48,187 nt of DNA from an uncultured Phenylobacterium sp. GTDB taxonomy: Bacteria > Pseudomonadota > Alphaproteobacteria > Caulobacterales > Caulobacteraceae. Below the pieces are notes generated by a model, which worked only from the letters and a program-made list of their open reading frames with translations, did no database searches and had not been told where the DNA came from. Shown here piece after piece: positions 24,112 to 31,587 of this stretch. The position numbers were made by a program, and so were the translations under genes. The stretch spans positions 1-48,187 of the forward strand of contig NZ_CADEGK010000008.1 in the NCBI RefSeq assembly GCF_902826855.1. Reading direction: 5' to 3'. Every line of letters begins with the position of its first letter. Position 1 is the stretch's first letter.

Positions 24112-25620
24112 TCAGGCGGCTTCGCGCCGAGCTTCGACCGCCTCATCCGCCGCGGGCGCACGCAACCCGCGGAAGTCGTGCTTCAACCTCCGCCAGCCGA
24201 TCACGACGCCAGTAACCGAGACGATCAGACCCGCGAGGGCAAGCAGCCAGACGACCACGTCCCATGCCGGCCGCGCTTGGATCAGCAGCTTGAAATCCAG
24301 ACTGTGAAGGGCGTTGAACAGCCAGCGGTAGGTGCGGCCGCTCCTGTTCGTCTCTCCGGCGACAAGGCCGGTCTTCGCATCGATGTGGACCCACGTGGCG
24401 GCGGGGTCCGCAAACGCGACCCGGACCACGGGAAGCGGGCGGTCGTTGTGATGCGAGTACCAGTAGGCATCCTCGGCCGTCAGGCGTCGTGCGAACTCCA
24501 GCCGGGTGTCAGGGAGCATCCGACGCGCGGCCTGGATGAGTGCGGCGTCGGTAAACTGGAACGGCCTCCCGCCGGCGTCCCACAGCTGCTGGCCGACCGG
24601 AGTTTCGGCGAGCGCGAGAGGCCGGCCCGCGACCCAGACGAAGCGAACCTCGCGCGCGTCCTCTGAGCCCTTCAGGCCGGCCGGAACCTCGGTGAAGTGT
24701 CGCCGGCCAGGGCCGCCCGCGTAGCGAGCGGCCGCCTCGGCGCCGAGGCCGTCGCGGGCGAACCACTTGAAGGGGTTCACGGACAGCCAGCCGCTGAAGA
24801 GCCAGGTCACCACGAAGAGCCCCCCGATCAGGCCGGCGACGTGATGCCACTTCATCCAGCCTCGGTAGGGCGTCACGCGGCCACCCGGGTATCGCCGCCG
24901 GACCCGCACGCGTAGGAGCCCGACCCAGATACCGAGCGCCGCACCGACAATCGCGGGGCCTGACGCCCACATGACGACCTGCCGCCAGAGGTCGGCGTCC
25001 TGGCGCACTACGGTGAAGTAGAGCCAGTGCGGCACCGAGCCGACCCAGTTCCAGAAGCGCTCCCTGCGGTGGGTGTCGGCCACGACCGCGCCCTGGGTCG
25101 AGGAGACATAAAGTTCCGTGCCCGCGGCGTCGCTCAGCCTGACTACATGCAGCGGCCGATCCTTGTTGTAGCGCTGGGCCACCGTCCACTGATCCCGTTG
25201 GATCGTACGCGCCCAGCGCGCAGCGGGGTCGTGGGCAAAGTCGCGGGCGATCTGCTGAGCCCCCGCGGCGTCCACGCCGCCGAGACGCGAGCCATCGACG
25301 GCGGATATGACCGAGCGCCCGCCGTCCGCCTCGGTGAGGCGGTAGACGGGGTGACCCTGGCGCATCTCCAGACGAAGATCCTTGGGGAACCTGTCCCCCA
25401 AGGCCGGCCCGAGCGCCTCCTGCGGGGAAAGCCGCACCTGCGACCAGTCGATGCGCTGCTGTCCGGCGATCCGCTCCTTCGCGGTGAGCGCCGGGTAGGG
25501 CACGTACATCATGACCACGCCGGACACGAACCACACGGCGCACAGCAGGCACGTGACAATGCCCAGCCAGCGGTGGATGAGAAAGAGCCAGCGCCGTCCG
25601 ATCCGGGTCAGGCGGTCCAC
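24112..25620 (-). CDS. PepSY-associated transmembrane protein
   Basis: This 502-residue inner-membrane protein has four helices around two periplasmic PepSY-like regions. The opening IHRWLGIVTCLLCAVWFVSG, the central WHHVAGLIGGLFVVTWLFSG with WLSVNPF, and the last RWLFNALHSLDF before a final helix are family hallmarks. Such proteins accompany siderophore receptors and are implicated in periplasmic reduction or release of ferric siderophores. It starts at a GTG one base after the stop of the TonB receptor gene, so the two form an operon. A broken paralogue precedes the second receptor at 30732. Confidence 0.88.
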   Translation of the reverse strand: MDRLTRIGRRWLFLIHRWLGIVTCLLCAVWFVSGVVMMYVPYPALTAKERIAGQQRIDWSQVRLSPQEALGPALGDRFPKDLRLEMRQGHPVYRLTEADGGRSVISAVDGSRLGGVDAAGAQQIARDFAHDPAARWARTIQRDQWTVAQRYNKDRPLHVVRLSDAAGTELYVSSTQGAVVADTHRRERFWNWVGSVPHWLYFTVVRQDADLWRQVVMWASGPAIVGAALGIWVGLLRVRVRRRYPGGRVTPYRGWMKWHHVAGLIGGLFVVTWLFSGWLSVNPFKWFARDGLGAEAAARYAGGPGRRHFTEVPAGLKGSEDAREVRFVWVAGRPLALAETPVGQQLWDAGGRPFQFTDAALIQAARRMLPDTRLEFARRLTAEDAYWYSHHNDRPLPVVRVAFADPAATWVHIDAKTGLVAGETNRSGRTYRWLFNALHSLDFKLLIQARPAWDVVVWLLALAGLIVSVTGVVIGWRRLKHDFRGLRAPAADEAVEARREAA

Positions 25621-25621
25621 G

Positions 25622-27733
25622 TCAGTACCTCGCCGTCAGCCGCACCTCGAAGGACCGTGGTGCGCCCAGCAGCCACTGCGCAGCGCCGCCGGTGACGGCG
25701 TAGGTTTCCTTGGTGAGATTGCGGACGCTGACGTGGGCCGCCAGCGAGTCGTTGACCTGCCAGCGCACATCCGCGTCTACGACCGTGTAGCTCGGCAGCG
25801 TGATGGTGTTGGCGTTGTCGACATACCGCCGCCCCACGTAGCGGACGCCGGCCGAGGCCCGCAGCGCTGAGGTTGCATCCCACGACACCCAAAGGTTCGC
25901 AGTCTTCTCCGGCACCCCGGGAGGCGTCTTGCCTTCGCGCGACACCAGAGCCCCGGCGACCAACTCGTCGAAATCGTCGAAGTCAGCGTCCAGCAGGGCG
26001 ACGTTGGCGTCGACCGTCCAGCCGGAGCCTAGCTCCGCCGTCACGGCCGCTTCGACGCCCTGTGAGGAACGGGCGCCGATTTGCTGTGTGACGGTCGGGT
26101 TCAGCGGGTCGCGGGAAAGCAGGTTCTTTTTGACGATGTCGTAGGCCGCGAGGGTCCACTGCCCGCGCCCGCCCCAGAACACCTGTTTCACGCCGACCTC
26201 GAACTGGCGCGCTGTGGCGTTGTCGAAGCTGGCCTGCTGTGTGTTGGAGGTGATCAGCGAGCCGAGGGGATCTGTTCCCGTGCCATACTGACCGTAGATC
26301 GAGAGCGTGTCGCTCGGCGTCCAGACTAGCCCGATGCGGCCCGTCAGGTCCTTGAAGACGTTCCCGAACGTTGCGTTGGTGATCAGGTCGCGGCGTTCGA
26401 AGTCGGCGTTGTCGTAGCGAAGGCCGCCGACGAGGGCGACCTGGTCGCTGATCTCAAGCCGATCCTCCACGAACAGGGCGTAGGTGTCGGTGTCCGTATT
26501 GTAGCGATTGATGAACGGCACGGTGACGACGAAGAGCCCGGGCACCGGGTTGAACGGGTCGACCAGAGACGTACCGCCGAAGGGCGTGTTGCTTGAGTGG
26601 GTGAAGTCGATCTTGTTGACCTCTCCACCTACGACCAGCTGGTTCGACCACCCGCCCAGCTCGTGCTTGAGCGTGATGTCGGCGCGGTCGCCCCATTGCT
26701 CCTGGTCGTGCCCGATGGCGATGTAGTCGCTTCTCCGGACCATGTTCGAGGCCGGTTGGAAGGCGTAAGCCTCGACGTTGTAGTAGTTCCGGTCCGTCTT
26801 GGACCTGTAGAGGACGTTACGAACCGTCACCGTATCGGTGGGCGCGTACTCGGCCCGAAGCTGGGTCCAGTTGTCGGTGAACTTCATCCGATAGTCAGCG
26901 ACGTTGAAGTTGCGGCGCGCGTTGCGCTCGTCCAGGCGGCCGTTGATCAGCGGCGTGCCGAAGTACGCCATCGGTTTGTTGTCGCCGTAGTCATGGCTCA
27001 AGGTGAAGGTCAGGTCGTCGGTCGCCCGCAGTTCGACCGCCCCGGAGATCGCCAGGCTCTCCGAGCGGCCGCGGTCGACGTATCCGTCCGAGCGGTCGTA
27101 GGCCGCGTCAACGCGGAACGCCATACGATCGTTGATCGGCATTCCACCACCCACCGCCGCACGCCAGGTGTCGCGCGAACCGGCTCCGACCTGGGCGTCG
27201 AACCGGGGCATAGCCTCGGGCCGGCGGGAGATCACATTGACCGCCCCGCCGATGGCGCCTTCGCCGTAGAGCACGGACGCCGGACCGCGGAGCACCTCGA
27301 TGCGATCCACGGTCCAGGTATCGAAGGGGAAGGTGATGGTGCCCGCGCCCACGTAGAGGCGGATGCCGTCCCGGAGCAGCATGACCGAGCCCTGGCCGCT
27401 GAACCCGCGCGAAGCGAGGGCCGTCCCGCCGTTGCCGGGGGCCGCGGTGGAGGTGATCCCTGTAGCCCGGGTGATGGCATCCGTCAGCAGCCGGTCCCCG
27501 CGCTGTCTGATCTGCTCGCCGGAGATGACTTCGATGCTGGCCGGCGTCTCGAGTGGCGTGAGTTCCAAACGGCTGCCCGACGCCCGGGTCTCTAGACCGA
27601 GGCCCTTGCCTTCAACCGTCAAGGTTGAAACGGTGTTGGGCGCGTCCGCCTCTTCAGCGGCAGCCGGCGCCGCGACCCAGACGGCCAGTAGCGCCGCGCT
27701 TGCTAAGCAGCGCGCGCGTGATGAAAGGTGCAA
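25622..27733 (-). CDS. TonB-dependent siderophore receptor
   Basis: This 703-residue outer-membrane receptor has a signal peptide (LLAVWVAAPAAAEEA), an N-terminal region with VSTLTVEGKG as the likely TonB-interacting segment, a plug domain with ASIEVISGEQIRQRGDRLL and VEVLRGPASVLYGEGAIGGA, and a 22-strand barrel ending in RSFEVRLTARY with a terminal aromatic. It resembles the TIGR01783-type ferric-siderophore receptors. The only usable start is TTG at 27733, preceded by a G-rich ribosome binding site. The PepSY gene follows directly. Three direct-repeat boxes lie about 100 bases upstream. Confidence 0.9.
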   Translation of the reverse strand: MHLSSRARCLASAALLAVWVAAPAAAEEADAPNTVSTLTVEGKGLGLETRASGSRLELTPLETPASIEVISGEQIRQRGDRLLTDAITRATGITSTAAPGNGGTALASRGFSGQGSVMLLRDGIRLYVGAGTITFPFDTWTVDRIEVLRGPASVLYGEGAIGGAVNVISRRPEAMPRFDAQVGAGSRDTWRAAVGGGMPINDRMAFRVDAAYDRSDGYVDRGRSESLAISGAVELRATDDLTFTLSHDYGDNKPMAYFGTPLINGRLDERNARRNFNVADYRMKFTDNWTQLRAEYAPTDTVTVRNVLYRSKTDRNYYNVEAYAFQPASNMVRRSDYIAIGHDQEQWGDRADITLKHELGGWSNQLVVGGEVNKIDFTHSSNTPFGGTSLVDPFNPVPGLFVVTVPFINRYNTDTDTYALFVEDRLEISDQVALVGGLRYDNADFERRDLITNATFGNVFKDLTGRIGLVWTPSDTLSIYGQYGTGTDPLGSLITSNTQQASFDNATARQFEVGVKQVFWGGRGQWTLAAYDIVKKNLLSRDPLNPTVTQQIGARSSQGVEAAVTAELGSGWTVDANVALLDADFDDFDELVAGALVSREGKTPPGVPEKTANLWVSWDATSALRASAGVRYVGRRYVDNANTITLPSYTVVDADVRWQVNDSLAAHVSVRNLTKETYAVTGGAAQWLLGAPRSFEVRLTARY

Positions 27734-27832
27734 TGTCTAACCCCCAAATCGTAAGCTGGGCAGTCGCTGGACGACGCCGCCTCTCAATGCCGCCACGTCC
27801 CACGTCCGTTCGCGGCCGGGCAGTACTTTACG

Positions 27833-27861
27833 GTTTCAGGGGGTTACAGCGGAGGTTACAG
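27833..27861 (-). promoter_or_regulatory. Tandem CTGTAAC boxes upstream of the TonB receptor
   Basis: On the minus strand, CTGTAAC-N5-CTGTAAC-N3-CTGAAAC lies about 100 bases before the TTG start at 27733. On the plus strand the elements are GTTTCAG at 27833, GTTACAG at 27843 and GTTACAG at 27855. Direct repeats at a 10-12 base period are typical of OmpR-class response-regulator sites. The protein that binds is unknown, and no such regulator is in the window. Confidence 0.4.
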
Positions 27862-27888
27862 GCGCGCCCGCCGACGCACTGGCGCTCG

Positions 27889-28344
27889 CTACTTCGCGTC
27901 TTTGGGCACGATCTCGTAATAGCCGCTGAGCTTGAGGCGAACCGTCACCGGCGCCTTGGTCCGGTTCTCGTAGTACCAGCCCTGAACGCCGTCGAAGGGA
28001 GCGGTCAACGCGCCATGGTGAGCCGGGCCTGCGGCCTTCTTGTAGAACGTAACCGTGCCGGTGGAGTGCCCGTGGAACTCGTGCCAGATCTCCGTCCCGG
28101 GCGGAGCTTCCCAGCTATAGACAAGCAGATCGCCCGACTTCATGCGCACCATGGATTCGATCTTATGCCCGGGCTCACCGGCAGCCTTCAGGGACACCTC
28201 GATGGTATCCGACCGGTAGGTCTTGTCGTGATGCCGTGCGGCGCCGGGGGACTCTACCTCCTTCAACTTGCCGGATTGAGCGACGGCCGGTCCGTTGAGG
28301 CTGGCGCAGAGCGAAGCGAGTCCGAGAAGGTAGAGGGGGCGCAT
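27889..28344 (-). CDS. Exported protein of unknown function
   Basis: This 151-residue protein has a signal peptide (LYLLGLASLCASLNGPAVAQ). The mature part contains MKSGDLLVYSWEAPPGTEIW, HEFHGHSTGTVTFYKK and FDGVQGWYYENRTKAPVTVR, a conserved-looking beta-sandwich with aromatic and His residues (HEFHGH). I recognise the pattern from exported proteins near metal and iron genes but cannot name a characterised family. It sits between FTR1 (upstream) and the TonB receptor (downstream), all minus strand, so a role in iron or metal handling is plausible. Confidence 0.65.
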   Translation of the reverse strand: MRPLYLLGLASLCASLNGPAVAQSGKLKEVESPGAARHHDKTYRSDTIEVSLKAAGEPGHKIESMVRMKSGDLLVYSWEAPPGTEIWHEFHGHSTGTVTFYKKAAGPAHHGALTAPFDGVQGWYYENRTKAPVTVRLKLSGYYEIVPKDAK

Positions 28345-28592
28345 AGAGATTTCCGAGCCATACGTGGCTTTGCCTTATACCGCGCGCGTCCATTTTGGCA
28401 GCCTCACTTTGGATTCCTCAGCGGCGAAGACGCCCTGACAACAGCCGCGGTACGGCCCGGAATATCCTCATCACGCGCCAGACTGCGGGAAGGGGATCAA
28501 CTCTGAGCTTCTGGCGGCTCGGAGCATCAATGCGCGCCACGAGCCAGCGAAGAAGCAGCCCGCTGAGGCTTCAGATTCACGCTCAACGTGCC

Positions 28593-30521
28593 CTACGCCG
28601 TTTTCCGCGCTTGGCGCCCAGCGTTCCAAAATCCCACGATCAGGATGGCGGCCGCGGCCAGTTGCGCCAACACGCCTTCCCAGGTGGGATACACGCCCAG
28701 GATCTCGATCCGTGGAACCGCGGGCAGCGGGCGTACGCCCAGGACACCGGCTTCCTGCAAGCCCGCCACGCCCTTCCCGGCCAGGACAATGGCCAGTCCT
28801 GCGATCAGTAGCGCGCTGTAGGCGAAGAAGCGGCTGATCGGGAGCTTGCGGCTGTAGGTCAGCAGGATCCAGGCGATGACCGTGAGCAGAGCCATCGCGA
28901 CAAGGGCGCCCGCAATCAGGCCCGTGCGCCCGCCCTGGCTCCAAAGCGCCGTGAAAAAGAGGATCGTCTCGAACACCTCCCGGTAAACGACAACGAACGC
29001 CAACAGGAAGAGGAACCAGGCCGAGCGTTTCGAAAGCGCGGACGTGAGCTTCTCACGGATGTAGTGCTGCCAGGCTTCGGCCTGGCTCTTGCCGTGCATC
29101 CACACGCCCACCGAGATGAGCACGAGCGCCGAGAAGCTCGCCCCGAAACCCTCAATCAGCTCGCGGCTCGCACCGCTCACCGAGATCAGGTAGGTAGCGG
29201 CGACCCACGTCCCGGCACCCGCGACCAGGGCCGCGATCCAGCCGCCGTGGACATACGGCAGCACCTCCGGCCGCTCCGCCTTGCGCAGGAAGGCTACCAT
29301 CGCCACCACGATCAGGAGGGCCTCAAGGCCCTCTCGCAGGAGGATCGTGAAGGCCCCGAGGAAACTGGAGATAGCGCTGGCGCGATCGGGCGACAGCGCT
29401 ATCTCGGCTTCGTCGAAGAGCTGCTGGAGCGTCTCGACACGCGCAGCGACTTCGCTCGGTGGAGCGTTGCGGGAGATGCTGGCGCGCAACTCGCCCATCG
29501 TCGCCTCGACCCTCGCCATCAAGGGGCCGTCGCGCGCCCGCAGCGTCGGCTCGACCGGTTCGAAGCCGTCGAGGTAGGCCGACAACGCGAGGGACTCCGC
29601 GGCGGCCCGATCGCCGCGCTGGTAGGCGGCCAGGCTCTCCTGAAGCTTCGTGCGGGCGATGACGAGGGTTCCGGCGCCCTGCGCGGCCAGCGCCTCGGGA
29701 TGCCGGCGCGTGAAGGCCGTCAGCTGATCGGCGCGCGCGGCGCCCAATTCCTGCGCCAGCTGGGCAGGCGTCGCCTGGGTGACCGCGCTCAGGTCGGAGA
29801 AGCGCGCGCGCAGCTGCGGGTCTTGCTTCAGGAGGCCCTCTCCGGCTTGTGCCGCCCTCTCATCGAACGCGAAAGCCCCCACGTAGAAGGCGAGCGCCCA
29901 GCGATCCTCCGCGGACAGGTGCGCGAAGCTTCCCATGGCCGTGCCGTCCAGGCCCTGGGTGATCACCTGATAGAGGCCGAAGAGGCTCCGTTGGCGGGCC
30001 CGCTCGGCGTCGGTGAAGGCGATCACCGGCGGGTCGAGGCCCTTGGCGCCCGGCCCATCCGCGCGCCCTGTGACGCCGTGGCAGGAGGCGCACACCTCGC
30101 CATAGAGTCTCGCGCCCCGCTGGAGGTCGGGCGCGCGGCGCGGGGCCACGGGGGTGGGATAGGCCGCCAGCAGCCGTGATGCGAGCTGCTGCGCGTGTTT
30201 CGCCACCGCCTCCGGCGGGGCCTTCTGGTCGATCTGCGCAGCCAGCTGTTCCGTCTCGCGCACGAGCCCTGCCTTGGCGGGATTGTCTGGCAACTCGGCC
30301 AGACGAGTCCGCACGGCGGCGGAGAAGTCCTGCATCTCCTTGTACTCAAGCTCGCTTACAACTCGGCCGCCCTGGACCGCGCCCGAGTAGTCGACCGCGA
30401 TGTAGTCGAGCAGTCGCCAGGCCACTGCGGCCGGGGGCGCCTCCTGCGCTGCCGCGGGTCGCGCGAAGACAACCACGGCGGCCAAGAGGATCATGCAAGC
30501 GCGGGCGAGAAGCGACGTCAT
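28593..30521 (-). CDS. Cytochrome c-FTR1 fusion iron permease
   Basis: This 642-residue protein combines a periplasmic c-type cytochrome domain with a C-terminal FTR1/EfeU iron permease. It has a signal peptide, then the heme site C144-A-S-C147-H148 (GEVCASCHGVTG), a helical linker region, and seven membrane helices with both FTR1 iron motifs: LLREGLEALLIVV and VYREVFETILFF (RExxE). In characterised FTR1 systems ferrous iron is oxidised and the ferric form is transported, so a fused cytochrome could take the electron. No EfeO or EfeB partner is present here. Confidence 0.92.
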   Translation of the reverse strand: MTSLLARACMILLAAVVVFARPAAAQEAPPAAVAWRLLDYIAVDYSGAVQGGRVVSELEYKEMQDFSAAVRTRLAELPDNPAKAGLVRETEQLAAQIDQKAPPEAVAKHAQQLASRLLAAYPTPVAPRRAPDLQRGARLYGEVCASCHGVTGRADGPGAKGLDPPVIAFTDAERARQRSLFGLYQVITQGLDGTAMGSFAHLSAEDRWALAFYVGAFAFDERAAQAGEGLLKQDPQLRARFSDLSAVTQATPAQLAQELGAARADQLTAFTRRHPEALAAQGAGTLVIARTKLQESLAAYQRGDRAAAESLALSAYLDGFEPVEPTLRARDGPLMARVEATMGELRASISRNAPPSEVAARVETLQQLFDEAEIALSPDRASAISSFLGAFTILLREGLEALLIVVAMVAFLRKAERPEVLPYVHGGWIAALVAGAGTWVAATYLISVSGASRELIEGFGASFSALVLISVGVWMHGKSQAEAWQHYIREKLTSALSKRSAWFLFLLAFVVVYREVFETILFFTALWSQGGRTGLIAGALVAMALLTVIAWILLTYSRKLPISRFFAYSALLIAGLAIVLAGKGVAGLQEAGVLGVRPLPAVPRIEILGVYPTWEGVLAQLAAAAILIVGFWNAGRQARKTA

Positions 30522-30597
30522 GAATACCTGCTGCGACTGAGAATGGCTTGCACTAGCCGCGGCGCGCGGGGCGCGATCAAGTGCTTATTGCAGACCC

Positions 30598-30628
30598 TTG
30601 ATCCTCAACTGGCTAGAGGATGTAGCCT
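30598..30628 (+). promoter_or_regulatory. Second MerR-family promoter/operator copy
   Basis: TTGATC (30598-30603) and TAGCCT (30623-30628) are separated by 19 bases, with the dyad ATCCTC-N9-GAGGAT at 30601-30621. The -35, both dyad arms and the geometry are identical to the operator at 21312-21342; only the dyad loop and the -10 differ. It points right, toward a small frame with a strong ribosome binding site and then the broken PepSY gene. The regulator at 21378 is the obvious candidate to bind both. Confidence 0.68.
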
Positions 30629-30645
30629 CTCCCGAGGAGACCCGC

Positions 30646-30735
30646 ATGAGCAAGAGCGTCCCTTGGCTGACCCTGCACACGGGTCGCGCCCGGCGCGGCA
30701 GCTCCGAAGCCGTAGCTGGAGGCCGCCCGCGATGA
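30646..30735 (+). CDS. Possible 29-residue leader peptide or 5' gene remnant
   Basis: This short frame starts MSKSVPWLTLHTG behind a near-perfect GAGGAG (30634-30639) and directly downstream of the MerR-type promoter. The rest is Arg/Gly/Ser-rich, ending GGRPR. Its stop overlaps an ATG in the next frame (ATGA at 30732). It may be the start of a gene whose remainder was lost, or a translated leader. No family is recognised. Confidence 0.35.
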   Translation: MSKSVPWLTLHTGRARRGSSEAVAGGRPR

Positions 30736-31438
30736 GGTTCAGCCCAGACCAGCGGCACATCGTGAAGGCTTCGGCTGGTGCGCTGGCGCTCGCCGCTTCC
30801 TCTCGATGCAGCCCTGGGGGTTACTTGAAAGCCCGCCTGACCACCGGCTGGAGCGCTATGAGGAGTCATCGGTCACGGGAGGTCAGTTTTTGGCGGCGTT
30901 GGCAGCGCTCAAGGCGAAATCGCCGTCAGTGCGCCAAGTACGGTTCGCCCCCTTGGGAGACTAACTGTTCCTGGTGGCGGAGGGACATCGTCTGGACGCG
31001 TCAGGAGGCCCTGCGCCCCTTGCGACCGCTGTCCTCGCCCGGGCCGCAGGTCGGCTTGGCGCTGTGCAAGGCCAAGGCCTGATGACCGGCGAGGATGCCT
31101 ACTACTACGGACATCATGAGCCTGTCCGCCTACCGGCCTGGCGGGTCGTGCTCGCCGACGGCACGCGCTACCACCTCGATCCGGCGAGCGGAGAGGTCCT
31201 GGCCTCGACCGATGCCGCGGCGAGGGGATTCCGCTGGCTGCATCTGGGGCTGCACCGGCTCGACTTTAGCCGGGGGTTCGACCGGGGTCCAAACTGGGCC
31301 GACGCCATGGCGGCCCTCCTGACATTCGCGGGTGCCGCCGCCGCGACAGGGGTGTTGCTCGCGTGGCGTAGAGCAAAGACGGACCTAGGGCGGCTCGTCC
31401 CACGCCGCCGCCGGGCTAATGGCGCCCCGCAGCCCTAG
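30732..31438 (+). pseudogene. Broken PepSY-associated transmembrane protein
   Basis: From about 30803 one frame reads FLSMQPWGLLESPPDHRLER, then FLAALAALKAKSPSVRQVRF and APLGD, hits a TAA at 30962-30964, and continues in the same frame as LFLVAEGHRLDASGGPAP, GEDAYYYGHHEPVRLPAWRV, YHLDPASGEVL, LHLGLHRLDFSR and a final helix to the stop at 31438. This matches the C-terminal half of PepSY-associated proteins such as that at 24112. The N-terminal half is missing, with a further shift near 30800. It precedes a TonB receptor gene, mirroring the intact pair on the other strand. Confidence 0.78.
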
Positions 31439-31587
31439 CTCCCGTCCCGACATATTCTACCGCCTGAGCTCATGCCCGCCGCCTTACTGGCTCGCGCGGA
31501 CTGGCTAGCCGCAATAGCCGTTGCCGCGGCGAAACTGGCCAGTTAAGAACGCTTCTCACTCGCACTAGCAAGACATTCCGGGGCACC

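Noticed and set aside
30550..31569. GCACTAGC at both 30550-30557 and 31562-31569, next to iron genes, as a shared regulator site
   Set aside because: An 8-base match within 48 kb is expected by chance, has no dyad, and is absent before the first receptor gene.
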